DNA of 45,342 nt. It comes from Burkholderiales bacterium (GTDB taxonomy: Bacteria; Pseudomonadota; Gammaproteobacteria; Burkholderiales; Casimicrobiaceae). The notes below the pieces were generated by a model. The model was not told the DNA's origin, made no database searches, and saw only the letters and a list, made by a program, of their open reading frames with translations. Of the stretch, positions 7,537 to 16,430 are shown piece by piece; within the stretch, counting starts at the first letter, position 1; each line of letters starts with the position of its first letter. The DNA is taken from assembly GCA_025352105.1 (NCBI GenBank), contig JANXUB010000031.1, positions 1-45,342 on the forward strand, written 5' to 3'. The translations under genes were made by a program, and so were the position numbers.

Positions 7537-9903
7537 ATGAAGTTTTTGCCACTGTTTTCTGCGGCATGCGCCCTCCTGACACTGACTTCTGCGCACGCCG
7601 CATGCCCCTTCAACGTTGCGGGAAATGCAACGGCAGACTCTTTGCGCGATGGCGTGCTGCTGGTGCGCTACGCCAAAGGCATTCGCGGTGCGGCGCTGGT
7701 GGCTGGTACGACGGCCAACTCAACCACCGTCGAGACCAACATCAGCAGCAACATCGACAAGCTCGATATCAACGGCAACGGCGTATTTGACGCTGACGAT
7801 GCGGCAATCATTGCGCGGAGCGTGTTTGGCTTTACCAGCGCCAACTGGTTGCCCGATGGCAAGGCGGGTGCTTACGGCACGAGAAACACGCTGCCCTTGC
7901 TCAAATCATTTGTTGACGCCGGTTGCACGCCATTGGTTGTGAGCCCGCCGACTGCGGCCCAGTTCGAAGCTTCGCGCTTTCTCATTCAATCGACCTTTGG
8001 CCCAAGTCGTGCCGACGTAGCAGCGTTTCTGGCGCTGCCGGGAGCGGATCAAGCCGCGCGCGCCGGGCAGTGGTTTAGCGCGCAGGCAGCGTTGGCGCGG
8101 CCACAAACTCACACCCAGTATGTCACCGCGCGGAAGACTGAATATGATGCCGTAGGCACTTCATTTTACGACGAAATGAGCCGTGAATCGTTCTGGGCAC
8201 AGGCCATCGCGGGTCCGGATCAACTGCGTCAGCGCATGGCGTTTGCGCTGTCGGAATTGCTGGTGGTTTCATCAAATGGCGACTCTGATAATCCGTTCGA
8301 ACTGGCCGGATATCTTGACTTGCTCGCAGACAATGGTTTCGGCAACTATCGCGATATTCTCTACAAAGTGGCGTTGTCTCCCGCCATGGGACGCTACCTG
8401 AGTCACCTGAGAAATGACGGCGGAAATTCCAACCCGAACGAAAACTTCGCTCGCGAGGTGCTGCAACTATTCGGCGTCGGCCTCTTTATGCTGGGGCCGG
8501 ATGGCGAAAAACTGCTTGTCAGCGGGCAGCCCGTTCCGACGTACGATGAAAACACGGTGAAGGGTTTCGCGAAAGTGTTTACCGGCTTCTCCTATGACGA
8601 TCCGTATTGCAAAACGGGCGATCCGGGCTATGGCATCAGCCGAGTGAACTGCGCCGACGGATACGGTGCCACCCACCCGGACTGGAATTGGTCGCCAGAT
8701 CGTTCCGACCTTCCTGCGAATGCTCAGGGAGAGCTTTTTCCGCCAGTGATCGCGGGATGGAAGCGACCGATGATTCCGTATCCCGGTCGCCACAGCGCAT
8801 TGTCCAAACAGTTGTTGATCTACTCCGATGCCAGCCCGCTTAGCGCCTGTACGAGCGCCGCTGCGCTGGCCTCGCCAGCAAGCGCAACACCAGGGTTGCT
8901 GCCAGCGATCAACACGGTTGGCTCCGGCGTGACGACCCGCACCAAAGTGAATGCGACGCAAGCCAACGACGTCATCAACAAGGCGATTGACAATATTTTT
9001 TGTCACCCTAGCGTCGGCCCGTTCATCAGCAAGCGGCTCATTCGTTCATTCGTGACCTCCACACCGAGCCCTGCCTACGTAGGCCGCGTTGCTGCCGTGT
9101 TCAACAACAATGGCTCGGGCGTTCGCGGCGACATGCAGGCGGTGTTGCGGGCCATTTTGCTTGACAGCGAGGCGACGCAAGCGAGCGCTACTGCGCCCAT
9201 GAATTTTGGCAAACTCAAGGAACCGATTCTGCGCCTGTCTGCCATCTTCCGGGCGTTCGGCGCAAAATCGGCGTCCGGGCGCTATCAGTTGCAATATGGT
9301 CTGGACGACGTCGACTCCGGTATCAGCCAGGGTCCGCTGCAATCGCCAACGGTGTTCAATTATTTTCATCCGGACTTTGCACCGCCCGGACCGGTCTCTG
9401 CTGGCGGCGCTGTCGGCCCGGAGTTTGAAATCACCACCACCACAGCAATTGCGTCGACGCAAAATTATCTCGGCAACATCGTCGCGTTCAGTGACAGCAG
9501 CAACAGCAACGCGTTCAACACCAATCTCATCGGTCGCTACGGCTGCAACACGAGCGTCGTCAGCAGCACCAATCCGACGACCGCGTCGCGCGAACACTGT
9601 TTGTTCGGAGACCTCTCCGAGCTCTACAGTCTCTCGGCTGACGGCAATGCAATCTTCGATTACCTCAATCTGTTGTTGTTCGGCGGCTCCCTGAATGCCG
9701 CGAACAAGGCCACGCTGGTTGTTGCGCTAAACACCGCGTTTCCTGTTACCGCCGCTCCCGTGCTGCTCGGCAGCCCGCCGTCTGCCGCCCAAATCAGCAC
9801 TTACAACAGCGCCGTTACGACATGGCAAGGTGTGAAGCGCGACCGCATCAAAGGTGCGCTCTGGCTCGCCGTCCACACCCCTGAATTTCAGATTCAACGA
9901 TAA
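7537..9903 (+). CDS. secreted DUF1800 protein with N-terminal dockerin-like module
   Basis: The protein is 788 residues from the ATG at 7537, which has GGGA at a suitable distance; an ATG two codons upstream is possible. A Sec signal peptide (MKFLPLFSAACALLTLTSAHA) precedes a module of about 85 residues with LRDGVLLVRYAKGIRGAAL and the calcium-loop-like LDINGNGVFDADDA. The rest is a DUF1800 domain (FLIQSTFGPSRADVAAFL, ENFAREVLQLFGVGL, SKRLIRSFVTS, QSPTVFNYFHPDF). DUF1800 genes are usually paired with DUF1501 genes, as here, 11 bases apart; the biochemical role is unknown. The N-terminal module matches the C-terminus of the sugar dehydrogenase at 13403-15961. Confidence 0.92.
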   Translation: MKFLPLFSAACALLTLTSAHAACPFNVAGNATADSLRDGVLLVRYAKGIRGAALVAGTTANSTTVETNISSNIDKLDINGNGVFDADDAAIIARSVFGFTSANWLPDGKAGAYGTRNTLPLLKSFVDAGCTPLVVSPPTAAQFEASRFLIQSTFGPSRADVAAFLALPGADQAARAGQWFSAQAALARPQTHTQYVTARKTEYDAVGTSFYDEMSRESFWAQAIAGPDQLRQRMAFALSELLVVSSNGDSDNPFELAGYLDLLADNGFGNYRDILYKVALSPAMGRYLSHLRNDGGNSNPNENFAREVLQLFGVGLFMLGPDGEKLLVSGQPVPTYDENTVKGFAKVFTGFSYDDPYCKTGDPGYGISRVNCADGYGATHPDWNWSPDRSDLPANAQGELFPPVIAGWKRPMIPYPGRHSALSKQLLIYSDASPLSACTSAAALASPASATPGLLPAINTVGSGVTTRTKVNATQANDVINKAIDNIFCHPSVGPFISKRLIRSFVTSTPSPAYVGRVAAVFNNNGSGVRGDMQAVLRAILLDSEATQASATAPMNFGKLKEPILRLSAIFRAFGAKSASGRYQLQYGLDDVDSGISQGPLQSPTVFNYFHPDFAPPGPVSAGGAVGPEFEITTTTAIASTQNYLGNIVAFSDSSNSNAFNTNLIGRYGCNTSVVSSTNPTTASREHCLFGDLSELYSLSADGNAIFDYLNLLLFGGSLNAANKATLVVALNTAFPVTAAPVLLGSPPSAAQISTYNSAVTTWQGVKRDRIKGALWLAVHTPEFQIQR

Positions 9904-9914
9904 GCGGCACGACC

Positions 9915-11795
9915 ATGAATTTCAAATCATTCAAACAACGCCGCGACTTTCTTAAAACCGTTGGCAGCGCCGCTGTTGCGGGCGGTTTGCCGACGCTGGA
10001 CGCGCTGAGCAATGTGGCGCTCGCTGCGGGTAGCACTGGCACGACGCAAGTCGGCAGCGACTACAAGGCCATCGTGTGCGTGTTTTTCTACGGCGGGCAA
10101 GACAACGCCAATGTGCTGATCCCGTATCAGGATGGTGACGCGACGGGCACAGCCACGGCGGCGACCACGACTGAATTTGATCGTTATGCCCATGACCGCT
10201 CAAACTTCAGCACCACTAATCCGGGCGGCGATCCATCGACGCAGGCCGCGGGTTCGGGCAATCTGGCGTTCACGCGCGCTCAACTCGCTGCAACGGCCTT
10301 GCCGGGAACGACGGTCAACAGCATTACCGGTGCCGCAAACGCGGCACCCGGCGGCTGGACAACCAACACCTATGGCCGTCAGTTTGCGTTGCATCCGAAC
10401 TACGCCGAGTTGAAATCGATCTACGACAGCGGCAAGCTGGCGGTAATCGCTAACGTCGGGCCGCTGATCGCCCCGATGACCCGTGCGCAATGGTATGGCC
10501 CGGCAGCTTCACGACCGGCGACGCCGCGGAATCTGTATTCGCACGATGACCAGCAAAAAAGCTGGATGAGCGGCACCGCGAACATCACTAACCCATCCTC
10601 GGGTAGTGGCGGCCGTATCGCAAATAATCCAGCCATCACCGCGCTCAACAGCGGCGCACAGGTCGCAACGCAGATATCGGTGGACGGCAGCAATACCTTC
10701 ATGTTGACGCCACTCAATCCGGATCCGACGGCGATTGCCTACCAAATCGGGACGGGCAGTATTGGCCGCTTGCAGACGGCAACAACCACGCCGATTTGGT
10801 CACCGGTTGGCACTGTTACGTGCAATACCGGCAGCAGCTTCATTACCGCCAATCCATCATCCCCGTACTGCGTCTCGGGTGGCCCCATCGCCGTAAACAA
10901 CGGCTACAGCTACAACGCGACGCTGAAGAACGCCTTCCTGTCGCGCGTGAACACGACCAGCGAAGCCAGTTCTGTGTACAGCGATCAGTGGCGTCAAACC
11001 ATGCGCCAGTCGATTGACACCCAGGCAGTGATTGCGCAGGCATTTCTGAACAGCCCGCCGACAGAGGAAATCGTTGCGCCATTTGCGCCCGTCATCGCTT
11101 CAAACTATCTCGCATCAGAACTGCGAATGGTGGCTGCGATGATTCGCGCCAGCAGCCAGCTCGGTGCCGGTGGCTCAGCGCTGAAGCGGCAGATTTTCTT
11201 TGTCAGCATCGGTGGTTTTGACACGCACGGCACAGAATTCTGGGTCAACAATCCGAGGAATAACGGGCAAATTAGCAAAGCGATCAACGCCTTCTGGACG
11301 GCGATGGGCAACGTCGCAGTCGTTGGCGGTGCAGCTGGCGAAACCGCGCGCGACCACGTCACGTTATTCACCATGTCCGAATTTGGTCGCACGCTGGACT
11401 CGAACGGCGCGGGTTGCGATCACGGGTGGGGCGCGCATCACTTCGTGGTGGGCGGCGCGGTCAAAGGCGGCAAGATTTACGGTCAGGACCACAACGTAGC
11501 CTCGGTTCCCGCAGGCACGCCAACCTACATGAGCCTGGACAGCACCGCTGGAGCGGTTCCGCGCATTGGCCTGCCCCCCTCGCCGTATTCCGGGACAGAT
11601 CGAATTGGGCCGAGCAAGCTCAACCATGCGTTGTCGCGCGGCGAATTGTTGCCGACAACATCGAGCGATGCAGTGGTCGCAACCGTTGCCAAATGGTTCG
11701 GTGTACCGGTGGCGGATCTGACGGGCCTGACAGGCGTATTCCCCACGCTTGCCACCGCGCATCCGGCTGGGTTTGATATAGGATTCATGAGTTAG
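9915..11795 (+). CDS. Tat-exported DUF1501 protein
   Basis: A 626-residue protein with a twin-arginine signal (QRRDFLKTVGSAAVAGG), indicating export in folded form, followed by a DUF1501 domain. Family landmarks are VCVFFYGGQDNANVLIPY, FALHPNYAELKSIYDSGKLA, FVSIGGFDTHGTE, FTMSEFGRTLDSNG, DHGWGAHHFVVGGAVKGG and the late KWFGV. The fold is thought to be related to the alkaline phosphatase/sulfatase superfamily, and the conserved Asp/His residues in FDTHG and DHGWG would be metal ligands; this is family knowledge, not seen directly. It forms a two-gene unit with the DUF1800 gene just upstream. Confidence 0.93.
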   Translation: MNFKSFKQRRDFLKTVGSAAVAGGLPTLDALSNVALAAGSTGTTQVGSDYKAIVCVFFYGGQDNANVLIPYQDGDATGTATAATTTEFDRYAHDRSNFSTTNPGGDPSTQAAGSGNLAFTRAQLAATALPGTTVNSITGAANAAPGGWTTNTYGRQFALHPNYAELKSIYDSGKLAVIANVGPLIAPMTRAQWYGPAASRPATPRNLYSHDDQQKSWMSGTANITNPSSGSGGRIANNPAITALNSGAQVATQISVDGSNTFMLTPLNPDPTAIAYQIGTGSIGRLQTATTTPIWSPVGTVTCNTGSSFITANPSSPYCVSGGPIAVNNGYSYNATLKNAFLSRVNTTSEASSVYSDQWRQTMRQSIDTQAVIAQAFLNSPPTEEIVAPFAPVIASNYLASELRMVAAMIRASSQLGAGGSALKRQIFFVSIGGFDTHGTEFWVNNPRNNGQISKAINAFWTAMGNVAVVGGAAGETARDHVTLFTMSEFGRTLDSNGAGCDHGWGAHHFVVGGAVKGGKIYGQDHNVASVPAGTPTYMSLDSTAGAVPRIGLPPSPYSGTDRIGPSKLNHALSRGELLPTTSSDAVVATVAKWFGVPVADLTGLTGVFPTLATAHPAGFDIGFMS

Positions 11796-11899
11796 GGAAA
11801 CGCGGCAAACTGGCCGCCAGTCGGTTGAACTAAATGCAAACCATGGCGTTCACCCCACACTACCGTAAGCAATGAGATTTTTGAATAACGCGAGCGCCT

Positions 11900-13390
11900 T
11901 TGTACTTACGTAGCGTCACCGCTCTCGCGGTAGTTCTGTGCGCGAGCTTCAACCCCGCCAGGGTCACCGCACAAGACGCCGTCGCTGGCAAGATTGTTTA
12001 CACAACACCCGCCGTCGTCGGACAGAAGAGTTGCAGTGATGCCTCCTGCCACACGGTCAATCCTCTTAACAATCAGAACCGGATACTCAGAGGAGCCGAT
12101 GATCCCGGCGCGATTGGTTTTGCCATCAGCAGCGTCGCACAAATGGCCTTTTTGCGTAACCCGCTCAAGTTGACTTCAACACAAATTCAAAATCTCGCCG
12201 CGTACATTGGCAATCCGGCAGCGGCGACAGGCGCACCGGTTGCACAAGTCTCCCCGGCGTCGCTTACCTTCGCACCAACCGTCGTCGGCAACACCGCAGC
12301 GTCGCAATCATTCGCCATCAGCAACACCGGCACCGCCAATCTCGTTGTCGGCTCGGTCACTACGAGTAACTCTGAGTTCTCACTGGTAAGCAGTTGCGGC
12401 ACGATATCGGCAGGCGCAAGTTGCAACGTGTCGACAGGCTTCTCGCCCGCATCGACGGGCGCACGCAGCGGAACCATCACCGTGACGCACAACGCAGCCG
12501 GTACGACCAGCACCGTGGCGCTATCCGGCACCGGCGCGGCGGCAGCGGTGCCGGGGATTCAGGTGACGCCACTATCGCTTGACTTCGGCACCGTGGCCGC
12601 CGGTTCGTTTTCGGGCGGTTTGCCCGTCGCCGTCAGCAGCGTGGGTGGTGCGCCGCTCGTGATCACTGGGCTATCGGACACGGGCGCGGTGTTCCCCGTG
12701 ATTGGCGGCAGCTGCGTGGTGGGCACGCCCGTGGCTGCGGGCGGTAGCTGCACGATTCTTTTGCGATTCGCGCCCGCCGTCGCAGGCCCTCAAAGCAAGA
12801 TGCTCACGATCAGCCATAACGCGGGCACGGCTCCTCTGTCCATCAGCCTTACTGGCATCGGCTTAGCCAGCACTGGCACCATCAAAACGATGGTGGAGTA
12901 CCTCTACGCGCCGCTCAACTACTTTTTCATCACTTCCCGTGATGACGATAAAGTGGCGCTCGACAAGATCGCGGACTTTCGGCGCACTGGCCTGAGCTTT
13001 CCGGTGTACGCGACTCAGGTCGCAAACAGCAAGGCCATCTCGCGTTTTTACTTCGATCAGATCGCCGTTCACGCCTCGCGCGGCAGCCATTTCTACACGC
13101 TGCTAGACAACGACAAAAGCGCGCTCATTGCGCTCAACCCCAGCAACGTTGCCGCGCCGCGCTTGCCGGTCAACGAGGGCATCGATTCCTGGGCCTTTTT
13201 GCCGGTTGTGTCTGGGCCGGGCGGATCGTGCGCCAGCGGTCAAACGCCGGTGTACCGGCTGTTCCGTGGCGCCGCAAAGTTTCCTGACGATCCGAACCAT
13301 CGCTTCACGACGAGCTTGAGCGTTTACGACGCGTTTGTCGCGCTGGGCTGGGACGGCGAAGGCGTTAATTTTTGCGTGCCGCAACCTTAA
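11900..13390 (+). CDS. secreted cytochrome c-like / SPD-2-like repeat protein
   Basis: The protein has 496 residues if started at the TTG at 11900, the only usable start after an in-frame stop at 11882. That start gives a signal peptide (MYLRSVTALAVVLCASF...). Residues 26-105 resemble a small cytochrome c, but the heme site reads CSDASCH (C45-x4-C50-H51), longer than the usual CxxCH. Two SPD-2/Hydin-like beta domains follow (about 115-215 and 222-325). The C-terminal 165 residues look like DUF5648 (EYLYAPLNYFFITS, PVYRLF, RFTTSLSVYDAFVALGW). An ATG at 11872 opens a 13-codon peptide in another frame, so a frameshift at the true start is possible. It may be functionally linked to the DUF1800/DUF1501 pair upstream. 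Confidence 0.85.
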   Translation: MYLRSVTALAVVLCASFNPARVTAQDAVAGKIVYTTPAVVGQKSCSDASCHTVNPLNNQNRILRGADDPGAIGFAISSVAQMAFLRNPLKLTSTQIQNLAAYIGNPAAATGAPVAQVSPASLTFAPTVVGNTAASQSFAISNTGTANLVVGSVTTSNSEFSLVSSCGTISAGASCNVSTGFSPASTGARSGTITVTHNAAGTTSTVALSGTGAAAAVPGIQVTPLSLDFGTVAAGSFSGGLPVAVSSVGGAPLVITGLSDTGAVFPVIGGSCVVGTPVAAGGSCTILLRFAPAVAGPQSKMLTISHNAGTAPLSISLTGIGLASTGTIKTMVEYLYAPLNYFFITSRDDDKVALDKIADFRRTGLSFPVYATQVANSKAISRFYFDQIAVHASRGSHFYTLLDNDKSALIALNPSNVAAPRLPVNEGIDSWAFLPVVSGPGGSCASGQTPVYRLFRGAAKFPDDPNHRFTTSLSVYDAFVALGWDGEGVNFCVPQP

Positions 13391-13402
13391 GCGCCCTTCG
13401 CT

Positions 13403-15961
13403 TCAGGGCAGCAGCGTAGACAAGTAATTTTCAATCGTTGTTGCATTTGCATTCGTTGCTTTCACGCCGCTGATGAGCGCGGCGCCGCGCAGGCCAAGCA
13501 AATATCGCAATACCAGCAGCCCGTCGGTGGTCGGTTTGACAGCGGCGTCGCCATCAATATCGAGGGCATTTCCGAGGGCCGCCACGTAGCTTGCAATCGT
13601 CGTCGCAGTTCGCTCTGCGTTGGCACCGATCGCCATGTTCGTCAGCGCCGTGTCGCGCATTCCGAACAGATAACGCAGCAGCAAAACGCCATCTGTTGAC
13701 GCGTCGATATTTCCATCGTTATCGATGTCGAGACTTGGCACGAAACCACCTGCCGTGAAGGTGGCCGTTAGCGTCGCATTTACGTTCGGAACCACGTAGT
13801 TATGCGATCGAGCGCCAGCATCCGACCAGCCGGAAAAGCGCAATCCACCCGCGCCGCGATTCTGATCGCTCACCGCCACTGGCAACGGCCACCCCGCCCA
13901 TGCCGTCACTGTTGAGCCCGCACCGAGCGGCGTGCCGCCATTAACGCGAATTCGCGCTCCGCTGGCGGCGGGCTGCGGCAGCGCTGAAAAGGTAAGCGCG
14001 ACTTTACGCGGCATCACGCTCTGCGAAATCACGGTGCTGGCTCCGCCGCTATCGGTCACAGTCAGGATGATCTCCAGATAGCTCGCGATCGCTGCGGCCA
14101 GATCTTCCGGGGCGGGCGCGGTGAATGTGACGTTGTTGCCGGTGGTCGCGGCCAACAGCGGATGCGTATGTGCGTCGTGATGCAGCAGCACGCGCCATGA
14201 CAAAGCGCTGGCTGGCAACGCGCCATCCTCCGTATCGCTGGCAGTTGCCGTGAGCGTGACGACGTCACCCACGTTGAACAAATAGCTCGTAGCGGGTGAG
14301 GTGATGGTGGCTGTCGGTGGCGCGTTGCCGGAACGCACGACGGTGGTGGTTGCTGCGGAGAAAGCAAAATTGCTGTCGCGCGCGCGAACTGAGGCCGTGA
14401 ATACACCCGCCGTCGTATAAATCTTGTTCGTCGCGGCCGAAGGGGTCGTCGCGCTGGTGCCGTCGCCAAAGTCCCAGAAATAGGTCAAGGCGTCGCCGTT
14501 GGCATCGCTGGCGACTACGGTGAACCCCACATTCAGCGGCAGCACGCCAGCCGCCGGATTGGCCGTTAACGACGCGATGGTCGGCGACGAATTTCCGGTC
14601 GCCGCATAGCTGATTTTGCGGATCTGGCCGCCCGCAGCGTAGGTCGTGTAATAGAGCGCTTGACCCGTGCCGTCCGGCCCGAACTTCAGTGATGTGGCGC
14701 TGCTCGCGCCCAAACCGGTGACAAACGCAAACGCATCGGGTAGCGGCGCCGTCGGGGTGCCTGTCGTTGGTATTCGCAGAATCGCGCCACAGACATAGTC
14801 GGCCAAAAGATAGGTGCCGTCGTAGGGTGCCGGCCAAATGCCGTTGGGCACGAACGCACCGCCCGTGATGGAGGCGCAGCCGCTCACCGTTGTCCCCGGA
14901 ATGGTGCCGCGTGGATATTCGTACACCGGGTCAATCAGGCCCAATGAGCCCGGAGACGTGCACGGGCCGGAGCTACTGTTGGCGTGCCGTCCCTCGCGAC
15001 AGTTCCATCCGAAATCGGCTCCGGCCTCACCTTCGTCAACCTCTTCGTACAAGCCTTGGCCGACGTCGTTGATGTAGAGGCGTGTGCCGGCTGCGTTCGG
15101 ATCCATCGCGAAGCGAAACGGGTTGCGCAAGCCCCATGAAAAAGTCTCTTCGCAGTGATTGCCAACGGTTGTCGCACCCGCTACGTTGCAGCGATGCGTG
15201 CCACCAGCGACGAAAGGATTGGACGGCGGAATTGCGCCATCGCGGGTGACGCGCAAAATCTTTCCGGTCAGCACATGTCTGTCGCGCGAAGCGTCGTTGC
15301 CTCCTCCTGAGCCCGGGGTCGTTCCGTTGTAATCGGTGCCGCCATCGCCGATGCTGATGTAGAGGTAGCCATCCTTGCCAAAGTGCACGTCGCCCGCGTT
15401 GTGGTTGCTGCCGCGCGCGGGCATGCGATCAATCAGCACGACCTCGGTCGAAGGATCGATACTGTCAGCGCTGGCGCCCGTGCCGAGCACAAATCGCGAC
15501 ACCCGGTTGGCCCGGCGGTTGAACGCAGAATAGGTGCCATCCGGCGTACCGTCGCCAGCGTTTGCAGCGGTGTAGTTCGGTGCGCCGCAGTCCGAGCCGT
15601 TGCGCGCTGTGTAGTAAAGGTAGACGTACTTGTTGGTGGCAAATTGGGGATCGACCGCGACGCCGAGCAGGCCCATCTCGCCACCGGTACAAATCTTCGG
15701 ATCAGCCCCCGTTGCAGCGGTATTGAAACCGAGCGCAGCCGTCGCCAACAGTGCGCCCCCCTTGAACACGCGCACCGCGCCGTTTTGGCTGGTAATCAGC
15801 AGCCGACCATCGGGCGCAAACGCGGTCGCCGTCGGCGCGCTCACAGCGGTCACCAGTACATCGGAAAAACCGGCGGGCAGCGATTGCGCGTGCACACCAG
15901 GAACGACGAGTGTCAACGCGCTGAGCGACGCTGTGATGAAAGCGGTGAAGATTTGATTCAT
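13403..15961 (-). CDS. secreted PQQ-type glucose/sorbosone dehydrogenase with PKD and dockerin-like domains
   Basis: An 852-residue exported protein with a Sec signal at residues 1-25. Residues 30-455 form a soluble quinoprotein glucose dehydrogenase-like beta-propeller (EMGLLGVAVDPQF, SNHNAGDVHFGKDGYLYIS, GDGG, DVGQGLYEEVDEGEAGADFGW). A PKD domain follows (DALTYFWDFGDGTSA, about 460-545), then further beta domains, one resembling an InlB-type repeat. The last 105 residues carry two copies of a dockerin-like unit (LDIDNDGNIDASTDGVLLLR and LDIDGDAAVKPTTDGLLVLR). PQQ binding is inferred from the fold; the substrate is unknown. It is convergent with the SPD-2-like gene, 12 bases apart. Confidence 0.92.
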   Translation of the reverse strand: MNQIFTAFITASLSALTLVVPGVHAQSLPAGFSDVLVTAVSAPTATAFAPDGRLLITSQNGAVRVFKGGALLATAALGFNTAATGADPKICTGGEMGLLGVAVDPQFATNKYVYLYYTARNGSDCGAPNYTAANAGDGTPDGTYSAFNRRANRVSRFVLGTGASADSIDPSTEVVLIDRMPARGSNHNAGDVHFGKDGYLYISIGDGGTDYNGTTPGSGGGNDASRDRHVLTGKILRVTRDGAIPPSNPFVAGGTHRCNVAGATTVGNHCEETFSWGLRNPFRFAMDPNAAGTRLYINDVGQGLYEEVDEGEAGADFGWNCREGRHANSSSGPCTSPGSLGLIDPVYEYPRGTIPGTTVSGCASITGGAFVPNGIWPAPYDGTYLLADYVCGAILRIPTTGTPTAPLPDAFAFVTGLGASSATSLKFGPDGTGQALYYTTYAAGGQIRKISYAATGNSSPTIASLTANPAAGVLPLNVGFTVVASDANGDALTYFWDFGDGTSATTPSAATNKIYTTAGVFTASVRARDSNFAFSAATTTVVRSGNAPPTATITSPATSYLFNVGDVVTLTATASDTEDGALPASALSWRVLLHHDAHTHPLLAATTGNNVTFTAPAPEDLAAAIASYLEIILTVTDSGGASTVISQSVMPRKVALTFSALPQPAASGARIRVNGGTPLGAGSTVTAWAGWPLPVAVSDQNRGAGGLRFSGWSDAGARSHNYVVPNVNATLTATFTAGGFVPSLDIDNDGNIDASTDGVLLLRYLFGMRDTALTNMAIGANAERTATTIASYVAALGNALDIDGDAAVKPTTDGLLVLRYLLGLRGAALISGVKATNANATTIENYLSTLLP

Positions 15962-16030
15962 GGCATGACTTTATGCTGCTGGCATTAAAAGCGCAAGCAA
16001 AACTCATTTGAGTGAACCGATGAAAATCTA

Positions 16031-16158
16031 ACAGCTTTTCATACAAACGGCCTGCTATCCCAACGTTACAGGGGCATATTCACAAAAAAACGGCAAGTCG
16101 ATATTCACAAAAAATCCGCTTCACCCCCTATTCAATGGTCTTTTCAGCGAAAAGCTGC
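16031..16158. repeat. dispersed palindromic element, copy B (128 bp)
   Basis: The left end is ACAGCTTTTC (16031-16040) and the right end AGCGAAAAGCTGC (to 16158). Inner arms read ACAGGGG and CCCCTATT, and the centre has two A-runs around AAGTCGATATT. It lies between two divergent genes, so it is not simply a transcription terminator. Divergence from copies A and C is greatest in the left arm, which is several bases longer. Confidence 0.75.
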
Positions 16159-16208
16159 TGCTGCGCCTGTCGCGAAAACCCAACGAATTCTGGCGTCGGC
16201 ATCGCACT

Positions 16209-16229
16209 GTGACAAACCCGCGTTGTCAC
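16209..16229. promoter_or_regulatory. dyad-symmetric possible operator
   Basis: GTGACAA, seven bases (ACCCGCG), then TTGTCAC form an exact inverted repeat of 21 bases total, about 200 bases upstream of the PhoH-like start. The shape is that of a binding site for a dimeric regulator, but no regulator is suggested. Confidence 0.35.
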
Positions 16230-16430
16230 GCGATGCACTTTCGCTACATTAGCGGTCAGGCACTCGCCGAATGCAATTGGTAATTTCTCTTCAACGCGGC
16301 CATCTCACCCATCGGCTGCCCCCGCCCCCAGCGCTCCCAAGCTTCGGAGCGCCTTCGTGACCGTGCTTTCTCTCCGTTTGCCGGTGCCAACGCTTCCCTC
16401 GTCCGCTCCTCCTCGTTCATAAGGAAATTC

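Larger units (their letters stand above)
15962..16430. other. divergent intergenic region before the PhoH-like gene
   Basis: This 469-base region holds dispersed element copy B (16031-16158), a 7-7-7 dyad GTGACAA/TTGTCAC (16209-16229) and a hairpin GCGCTCC/GGAGCGC (16331-16352) that could lie in the leader of the PhoH-like mRNA. No coding sequence was accepted here. Confidence 0.5.
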
